Position numbers and translations under genes: made by a program. Below, in pieces: positions 56,443 through 64,000 of a stretch of 64,000 nt of DNA (within the stretch, counting starts at the first letter, position 1; every line of letters begins with the position of its first letter). The DNA is from Lithospermum erythrorhizon (lineage: Eukaryota > Streptophyta > Magnoliopsida > Boraginales > Boraginaceae): positions 620,001-684,000 of the forward strand of contig JADFUC010001455.1 in assembly GCA_019722365.1 (NCBI GenBank), read 5' to 3'. The notes under the pieces were generated by a model that had not been told where the DNA came from, did no database searches, and worked only from the letters and a program-made list of their open reading frames with translations.

Positions 56443-56883
56443 TCAAGCCCTTCTGGAGACTCTAACCTTTAGGCCATGTTTCATGTTAAGCACAACTGAG
56501 GTACTAGGTAAAATACTTTGACCTTCCACTACCTTAAACTTGAAATGGTATATTACTGCAGCTGCAACTATTTTCATTTGGATGAATGACATCTCCTTCC
56601 CTAGACAACTCCTTGGTCCAGCATTGAATGCTGTGAACTTGAAAGACGGTACATTCTTGATACCTCCTCGCTCCGAAATCCATCTCTCGGGCTTGAACTC
56701 TAGGCAATCTTCGCCCCAAATCTGCTCCATTCTTCCCATTGAGCAGAATGGTATCACTGTCTTCGTGTTAGGCTTGAGGCAATGTCCACTAGGAAGAATG
56801 TCCGCCTCAATCGGCGCCTTGTGTTGTAGTGGAACAGGTGGAAACAAGCGCAAAGTCTCGCATATTGCTCCATGTAGATATAT
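56443..56883 (-). pseudogene. 3' fragment of a CYP96-type cytochrome P450
   Basis: About 146 codons are open: YLHGAICETLRLFPPVP (ExxR of helix K), FKPERW, then FNAGPRSCLGKEM (haem-binding Cys loop), ending HGLKVRVSRRA and a stop. The sequence resembles CYP96/CYP86 fatty-acid or alkane hydroxylases involved in cuticular wax. A full P450 has about 500 residues. The N-terminal two thirds, including the I-helix, are absent upstream (56884-58414). An AG acceptor-like site immediately precedes the homology, so it could be a last exon cut off from its gene. I call it a truncated fragment. Confidence 0.85.
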
Positions 56884-58414
56884 CTGTCATTATAAAATGT
56901 TGTACATTATCATTAATATATTGAGTGTTGTTTTAGCCCGAATTAGTGAGTGTTAATTTATAATAAGGTGATTTTTATATAACAAATACCAATAATTTAT
57001 ATTGCTGCACCAGGATACTTTTTAGAAATGCTTTCATTATCAATAATTTTCTGGAGCTGACAGAAACCTGATTCATTGAAGATAACCTAATCCCTCTTTG
57101 AAAAAAAAAACACTGAACCATATACGACGACACTATTCACTCACGGCTGCTATCTGCCCCACTACCTTAGGTCCCAACCATCATCTGTCCTTTGAGCTAC
57201 ACGGAGAAGGTTAATCGATGTGTCTCGAAAGATAATACAACCCAGAAATTATATCTCCCATTCAGGAATCGAACACATAACAATTTTCAAGGTGTGTAGT
57301 CTTTCATGCTTTAAGAAGGAAGAAACCATATCACCTCCTAAGATTGAATAATTATAATGATGCTCCAATATTAATAATGAAAAGACTGCCTAAATTATCC
57401 AAGCAAAAAATAAAGTGTAAACATTATCAATTCACGAGTACTCCTCCTGTCTCTAAAAGATTATTCACTTTGACTTTTTAATTTTTTAATAATAACTGAT
57501 AATATTATTGTTATACAGATAATATTTCAATTAAAAATATATCAATGGAAATAATTTTAAAATGTATTTTTATCGATATATCACAAAAAACATTATAAAC
57601 ACAAACAAAAATATCTACGATCAAAATTTATCTAAGAAATGTCAAAAAGTGGCCAATCCTTTTAAGAATGGAGGGAGTATTTCATATTGTGCCTTCACCA
57701 TTGCATTTGAATACAAGACGTATTGTTCCAATGCCAAGAATTCAGTATCTTTAACACTCATCTTTTGGACCAATACCAAGAATTCAGTATCCTTTACGTT
57801 TATTGTGACCTTTTTTAGAAATTCAAAGTTCTTGCAGAAGGTCCCCCCACCCCCAAAAAATAGATCATTCAAATAAAAACAGACTAATTGTACAGAAGAT
57901 GTGAAGGTTATATTCTCCTCGACGCCCCATTACATTTACAAAAATTTGAAAAAAAACATATACAAAGAAATATAGAGAAAAATATGAAGTGAAACAGACA
58001 ACAAAATTTTGTCAGAATAATCTCATACTTCAAATAACTAGTAACATCAGGCGGATGCTGAGGCAAATTCCCTTCTGCATAGTGTACATTATTCCTAAAC
58101 TGAGAGACCAAATCTTGAAAGGGGGCAAAGGTGTAACAAATTCAACATCCACCAGTTCCTAAACGTTTAGGTCGAGATACTCAACTGTTTACAACAACAG
58201 GCAGCGGGAAAAATAAGAAATTTACACCACATAGCCTGCATAAATTACAGAATGATAAGGCAAACGAACAATATTCTCATTCGGTCAGCTTCCATCTCCC
58301 AGCATTTCGAGATATTCTGGTCAACGGTCTTGAGTGAATACCATTAGTTTAGTTTTAAGTGAATTGTCACAGTAGTAGAGGAAAAGCGAAGGCAATGTTC
58401 TCATAACAAATCTT
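56884..58414. other. Intergenic DNA with MITE and a small tandem duplication
   Basis: Contains the MITE at 57441-57677. Two copies of 'aagaattcagtatctttaac' type sequence with about 49 bp period lie at about 57727-57800. The 3'UTR of the minus-strand At4g15545-like gene lies at about 58100-58414. No ORF is supportable. Confidence 0.5.
57441..57677. mobile_element. Stowaway-like MITE
   Basis: Left end CTCCTCCTGTCTCTAAAAGA and right end 'ccttttaagaatggagggag' are inverted, and both are flanked by TA (57439-57440 and 57678-57679). The inner 'ttcactttgac' is mirrored by 'gtcaaaaagtgg'. This is the best-bounded MITE in the window. Confidence 0.75.
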
Positions 58415-61400
58415 CTAGCGCATGTTACGACTTAGCAAACTCTGGAAAGAGAGATATAGATCTTTGTTGTTGTTGCCAAATATCTCTTCTGCCTTTCGTA
58501 AGGTTTCCTATGAGAAAAGAGACGGTGCAGATTTTCATTTAGTCAATAATGAGACATGCACAAAATTATGATTGTATAATGTCAAAAAGCTTAGCACATC
58601 ACCTCACGAGTTTGTTTTTGAGCATTAAGTTCCTTAATATTAGCCAGAAAGGCGCTGAACTGCTCATATGACAGACGACTCCTGTAATATAATTTACAAG
58701 AGTAATGACCAGTCAGACACGCCTTCATAACTGATAAAAAAATAAGCACAAACTGGACATGTAAATTCACCTTGCTTGACGGAAGAATTCCTTTCCATCA
58801 ATCCGCGGAGTACGAGCTACATATTTAAATGGTCATACAGAAATTAAATTTCTTAAATATTCTCTCGTAGTCATATGACATAATCCTAACAGTTTTAGAA
58901 CATCTAACTTATGCAACTTCAGTGTTAACAAACCTGGCAGAGGTCGTCCACGAGGAGGAGAATTAGCTGCTGATGACTGCTGGCTAGACGGGAACCAGGA
59001 TGATATCGACCCACTTCCCTCATATTGTCCCTTCATTGGTGAAACAGCACCAGAGGTTTTTTGTGGAGATACAGCAGTGGAATACCCACGAGGGGACACA
59101 CTAGTTGATATGACCTTAGGAGTTCCTGTTGGAGTAAGCCGTGGAGTCGCATATTGTGTAATAGCATACTTTTGCCTGGATGCTATGTGCCCAAATACCA
59201 AAAATGAAGGAAAATTGCAACATCAGTATATGGATTAAAGACTGCAGGAAAACACACACACATAGAAGCCGGACTTCGGAGCATACCGTCATCCATGGTA
59301 GCACTATCAACTGAACCATTGATAGATTGTTGTTTTAGGTAACCATTTACCTCTTCTGCATGAAAAAGAAGTAATAAATATGGAGTTGTATACGAGCGTC
59401 AGGGAAAAAGCATGAATGGAAAAGGATTTTTTTTTTTACTCTAACCCATGCAATGAGAATGTTAGATTGGATGAATGATCTGAGAATATACTGTATTAAC
59501 CGATGAAAACAAACATACCCTTTAAACCATAGCCTTTAGAAACTGATTCGTCGTAAGTGCCAATATCAACAGTTCCACCCGGCTAACAAAAACATGAGAA
59601 CTGGACTTGATTAATCTCAAAATCCACTGTAAATAATAGGACTGAAAGGTACAAAAGGAAACCATAGAGGCCAAAATGAAGTAACAAGAAGAGTGAGTCG
59701 GCCAAACTTACTGATGGACTATCATCACTAAGTGACTGCATCAATTGCCGCTTGAATGTCTCCAACTGTCAAAACCTCAATAGTTAGATAGTGCATCCAA
59801 ATATATAGTACATACAGTTCCAAGCTCTCAGTAAGCGAGAACGCTAACACCTCGCACTTCCAATGTAACAACAAACTTATACGTGTGTGTAAATCTACCA
59901 TAAGAAACGAAGAATTTGTAGCACTATTGAGATCTGGAAGGGCTGAATGAAAGTTAAGACGAATTATGCATATTAATAGAAAAAATAATCCATAATTATG
60001 CATATTAATTAAAAAACCTAATCCCCTCATGCACCCTCTTACAAGTTACAAAACTAAAAATGAAAATTCTGGCTACCAGTAACTTTTTAAAATAGGGGTA
60101 TCATTTTAATGACAAAGGAAGCTGTGTGGGCCAAATAAGAGTACAAATCAAGTGCAAGCAAGAGAAAATTATTGACTAGTCAACTGCAGCTATAACATAG
60201 CGCATTTCACTCTCTTGAATCACAGGGTTATAAAATGGGATACTACATTCCAGGCCTTGAAAATGGCAACAAAGTATATCTGAAGCAAGACTGAAAGTAC
60301 AATTCAAACAGATTAAGCAAAAATCCATAATTATAATATCTAATTCGAGCAATCTTAAACTCAAATGTTATTTTATTTTCACTCGTCTATAAGTTTTAGA
60401 CTTTTCAGATTTCCTCCTTAGAAAAAGCTTTGAAATACTATTGTAATCAACATACACACAAAACACATCTACTGAAAATGCTTTTTCCTTTTCTATTCAG
60501 TTCAAGTCGGTGGGACTAAATTCCACGTACTACAAGAGGAACCAGATACACTACTTTGCACCTTTGTGTGCTCTATTCCTATCTGTAATCGGTTTTCCTT
60601 TTGACCCAAGTAGGTGGGATTAAATTTGAAGTATTAACCAAATCCACTATTTTGTGCAAATCTGTGATATATTTTGATTGATAATGGGCTTCTCTATGCA
60701 ATAACAATGGAGCTATACCTAAACCATCCTCTTACGTTATAATGTGAGGTATTGACATCAATGCTCCTAAGACAGGCAATAACGTTATTACTAATCTCCT
60801 AGCATTTTATTCATAACACCAACCAGCGAGCTCAATTCATCTATTCACTTAAGCCATGGTCACCACTCCAACAAATTACTTGGTATCATGATACAGCTAA
60901 ATTCCTTCAAAATAATCTTAATCTAATGCAATTTAAAAAGCAATACTCTAAATTACTTGGTTCAAATGAAGCTTCACCTAACATCAACTATCGATATGCA
61001 AATACTCAATTAACATAGTTATGACAATTAAATTATTTAATTAATAGTTATTTAACAAAGATAGATGCAAACTCACCTTGGCCAAGTCCCGACTTAGCCT
61101 CCTAGTCGTCAAGGCCAATTTAATCTCTCCTTCAATGGTGCTCTTACCTCAAACACAAAGAAATAAAAAACATGATCTCAATTACACAATTATAAAAAGA
61201 AAATCAACTCCATACGAGTAAACATAAAAAGTTCATTCCAACAAATTAGCTAGAAAATATTTACATAAAAAGTTACTCCCTCCATCCCAAAATGATTGTT
61301 TATTTTCACTTCCATAGTAAAATTAACACAATTTGAAGCCTTAGTTGACACTCATAACATTAATTCGTATCAAAATTAACATAGAAGTAGTATAGTAAGT

Positions 61401-62428
61401 TGAAAATACAATATTTTATACATTTTTCACCAAATATTAGATGACATACAAAAATATTTGCCGTCAAAATTCAAAAAGTCATCACCGAAATTCGAAATAA
61501 AAAACCGGACAATCTTTTTGGGACAATCCTTGTATCATTTCAAACCAAAAACCCAACTTCAAAAAAATCCAAAATCAAAACAAAAAACCAACATTACATT
61601 ATCATCTACAAAAATACTCTAGTAAAAATAATCAACAATCAAAAACCCAAAACTGGACAATCTTTTGGGACAAACCTACAACTACCATTTCCTCCCAAAA
61701 CAGCAAAACCCAACTTGGCTTTGTCCCAAAAGACGTGCAAATTAAAGTATATTCAAATTGGTGGAGAGCGGTTTCGCGATGCATCGATTTGCCGGAACAA
61801 CACTTTCTTGGACGAGCGTCTCACACGGACGGAGCTTGCTCCGTGTGTAGTGTGCTTTACTGGCTAGCGTGGTATATGGTTTGCATACTATTACATACGT
61901 CAGATCACGGTCTATATAGTTCACACTCAACTATTAGCGTCAGCGGTCTTCCATTACAAAAAAATCAGGGCAATCATTTTGGGACAAACCTACTACCATC
62001 CCCCAACCCCCAAAACAAAACAAAAAAAAAACCCAACAAAACATCAAAACCAAAAAACCAACTTCAAAACCCAAAACTGGACAATCTTTTTGGGACAAAC
62101 ATAGCACCATTCCCTCCCAAAAACCCAACTTCAAAAAAACATGAAAACCCAACATTACATTATCATCAAGTGTCCCTTTTAACCGCAATTCAGCTTCCTG
62201 AAACGCCCCCTGAACTTGTTTAACGTTATCTTCAAGACCCGCAATGACTTTATCCTTGTCGTTGACTTTCTGCCTCAAACGACCAACTTCGGTTTCCAGG
62301 TTGGTGACACGTGAAGCAATGGCCATGGAGGTGATTTTTCGAGCTAGATCGAGTTGGTCATATGGGTCTGTTGGGATTACGGAGAGGATGACGTCTGGGA
62401 TTTCGAAATCTGGGGTGCTTGAGGACAT
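58415..62428 (-). CDS. At4g15545-like coiled-coil protein
   Basis: Nine minus-strand exons: 62428-62159, 61142-61077, 59765-59712, 59582-59519, 59355-59287, 59182-58934, 58816-58771, 58681-58603 and 58507-58415. They sum to 990 nt (329 residues) with consistent phases. The N-terminus has the family signature FEIPDVILSVIPTDPYDQLD, then LARKITSMAIASRV, followed by a coiled coil (about 38-90) continuing through RRLSRDLAK and LETFKRQLMQSLSDD. The middle is Pro/Ser-rich (TPRLTPTGTPKV, SPRGYS). The C-terminus has the conserved GKEFFRQAR, RLSYEQFSAFLANIKELNAQ and EETLRKAEEIFG. The function of this plant-wide family is unknown to me. Oddities: exon 2 begins at a weak AAG acceptor and reads EGEIKLA where relatives have about KERD-LA, and intron 1 is crowded with MITE ends and duplications. 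Confidence 0.9.
61274..61534. mobile_element. MITE in intron 1 of the At4g15545-like gene
   Basis: TACTCCCTCCATCCCAAAAT at the left is inverted at the right as 'caatctttttgggacaatcc' plus 'ttgta'. It belongs to the same family as the MITE in the cytosolic PGK leader intron. Confidence 0.6.
61540..62155. repeat. Local duplications with MITE ends in intron 1 of the At4g15545-like gene
   Basis: Units built from 'aaaacccaacttcaaaa', 'aaactggacaatcttt' and 'tgggacaaac' recur at about 61545-61720, 61970-62060 and 62060-62155. The middle copies flank a CpG-rich insert at 61723-61990. Confidence 0.6.
61723..61990. mobile_element. Element with TTTGTCCCAAAA ends and CpG-rich core
   Basis: Left end 'tttgtcccaaaagacg' and right end 'caatcattttgggacaaa' are inverted. 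The core (about 61740-61950) is unlike its surroundings: many CG dinucleotides and balanced base use. It holds an open plus-strand frame with no family I recognise. It may be a MITE that captured foreign DNA. Confidence 0.4.
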
Positions 62429-62434
62429 TTTCGA

Positions 62435-62548
62435 GGGATTAAGGTTGTTTTATAAAAAATTAAGGTTGTTTTTGGAGGGATTAAGGTTGTGTTTGGAGAA
62501 ATTAAGGTTGTGTTTGGGGGATTAAGGATGTTTTTGGAGGAGGATAGG
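62435..62548. repeat. 5'UTR minisatellite of the At4g15545-like gene
   Basis: About five units of 'ggattaaggttgtgtttgga' with variation, beginning seven bases upstream of the start codon at 62428. In the transcript it gives a C/A-rich leader of repeated 'aacacaaccttaat' blocks. Confidence 0.7.
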
Positions 62549-64000
62549 GTTTTAGGGGGGGAGGTTGAAGGTGGTGGAGAAATCGAGGGAAATTTATGAT
62601 CGGAGGTGGTAATTATAGTTTCGGAAATTTAATTCTAGTATCGAAAATCAAATTCAATTTTTTTGAGAATTGAATCAATAATTGGTATATGATACTAGTT
62701 ACTATCTAAATTTAAAGTAGTTAGTGAGATTATTTATTTTGAAATATAGTGGGATTAATTTTTGCAGAAATGAGAATGGTCAGATAATTTTTGTAGAAAT
62801 AAGAATGTAGTGTACAACAATTATACACACATCTAAATAAGATTTTTTTAAGAAATGATAATTGATTTTAGCGAAACTTCCTAACTATTACATTTGTAAA
62901 TAGGGGAGAGTGTAATAGTCATTTCATCCCCAAAAATTAACACCCCTGGATTTGTGTATAACAGTTGGTATGTCAGGAATTTTGATGGATTTTAATGAAA
63001 ATTCGGTTTAGTAAAAAGCTTGTGAAAAATCAACACATGTGATATTTGGACATGTTTCATGTGATTAAAATCATTATCACTCAATTTAATTAAAAACTGT
63101 ATTATATGTACATACGTACGTCCTCAATTATTTCATTTTTATAAGAAAATTTTTCATAATTATTGATATAATATATTCAAAATTTCCAACCTATAGACCT
63201 ATTTTCAAGTTTGAAAATAAAATACGAATGAATCTAGCAAGCAAGCATTTAAAAAAGAGCATAATAAACAAAGAAGTTAAGCATTTAAAACGTTAATATG
63301 CAGAAAATGAAGAGAGGGGCGGACGATGGTGAAATCAATTTTTCTTTTATCTTTTGCATAATTATTACTTTACTGTATAATATTCAGAAGTAGCAGTATT
63401 CAATGGTGTTTATCATATTAAATACTACACCATGAGTATAATAAGAATTCTACACCTTGGCTTTTACTTCAGAATCATTAATGGGATGTATTTAAGACAT
63501 TATATATGATATATATAAATTACTTCGAAAAAAATAAATTCGAAAATAAAAGAAAAACAAAAAAAATAAAATCAAACTCAAATATCAAAGAAAAGTTGGG
63601 AATTTTTTTCTAGACACTAATGATCAAATTAAGATAATCAAACCTACAGTAACTAAACAAATTATTTTAAAAATCTAAATAATGTTCAAAAGTATTTGAT
63701 GATAATTGAAAAAATGAAATGAAAATTTAGTAATAATGTGTGACTTTTGTATTTTTATTCATGAGGTAGTGGCCATTGGCAAGTGGGGAATTCACGGGTA
63801 GGGTAAAGGTTGTCTGAAATTCGAAAATTTGTGAAATTCCCTCCAAAAAGTGGGACTTTAATCTTGGTGGGGGCAGTTTAGGATGTTTTGACTAGTTGGT
63901 ATTGCAAAGCCATCAACACCCAAACTCACGGAAAAGCTCGTTTCCTACAATGGGGGTAGCATATTTATAAAACTAGAATTAACTCATTTAGTTGAATAAT
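62549..64000. other. 5' flank of the At4g15545-like gene and AT-rich DNA
   Basis: Probable promoter close to 62550-62700, then AT-rich intergenic sequence. No ORF above chance and no clear transposon end. A less AT-rich patch at 63770-63960 is not recognised. Confidence 0.4.

Noticed and set aside
56540..56956. 138-codon plus-strand frame
   Set aside because: Antisense of the P450 fragment, whose motifs clearly fix the coding strand.
61940..62158. Extension of exon 1 of the At4g15545-like gene past 62159
   Set aside because: After DDN the frame becomes low-complexity (VMLGFHVFLKLG...). A GTAATG donor and downstream family exons show that this is intron 1.

Overview
This window is nuclear DNA from a flowering plant, very probably Solanaceae (Solanum-like). 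The evidence is spliceosomal GT-AG introns, AT-rich intergenic DNA full of TA-flanked MITEs, SINE-type repeats with Solanaceae-style consensus blocks, and a head-to-tail pair of plastid and cytosolic phosphoglycerate kinase genes. The species is an inference; I could run no alignment.

Layout. 1-2755: AT-rich, with a long-TIR element (about 1390-2250). 2756-3571 (-): two-exon plant defensin. 3640-6100: a G-poor block and a probable solo LTR (4958-5919). 6100-14301 (+): Raf-like MAPKKK with an N-terminal PB1 domain. 15147-15533: minisatellite of four diverged units. 15800-19525 (+): chloroplast PGK, with an intron 1 swollen by duplications, a MITE and SINE-like pieces. 20579-23622 (+): cytosolic PGK with a 5'UTR intron carrying a MITE. 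24282-26211 (-): three-exon R2R3-MYB of the MYB58/63 type. 26212-36106: gene-free repeat desert. 36107-38146 (-): ubiquitin-RUB/NEDD8 fusion. 40263-40450 (-): broken synaptotagmin-type C2 exon. 42839-45053 (+): two-exon CFL1-like WW/EAR protein. About 45990-53245: long-TIR DNA element with a nested, gag-pol-less LTR element (47391-52511). 56443-56883 (-): 3' fragment of a CYP96-type P450. 58415-62428 (-): nine-exon At4g15545-like coiled-coil protein. 62429-64000: its 5' flank and AT-rich DNA.

How the genes relate. The PGK pair is the only obvious functional pair: plastid PGK serves the Calvin-Benson cycle and cytosolic PGK serves glycolysis. Their internal exons have identical sizes (78, 261, 318, 159 nt), so they are tandem duplicates. 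The other genes (defence peptide, signalling kinase, lignin-type MYB, ubiquitin-like modifier, cuticle-type regulator) are ordinary unlinked plant genes.

The most notable oddities are small reading-frame breaks in otherwise intact genes. The kinase has an extra CT at about 9730-9736, and the MYB has one extra base right after its start codon. In both cases the summed exon length is off by exactly that indel. They are either real null alleles or sequence errors. I saw no CRISPR, rRNA, tRNA, organelle insertion or clearly new multi-gene system.
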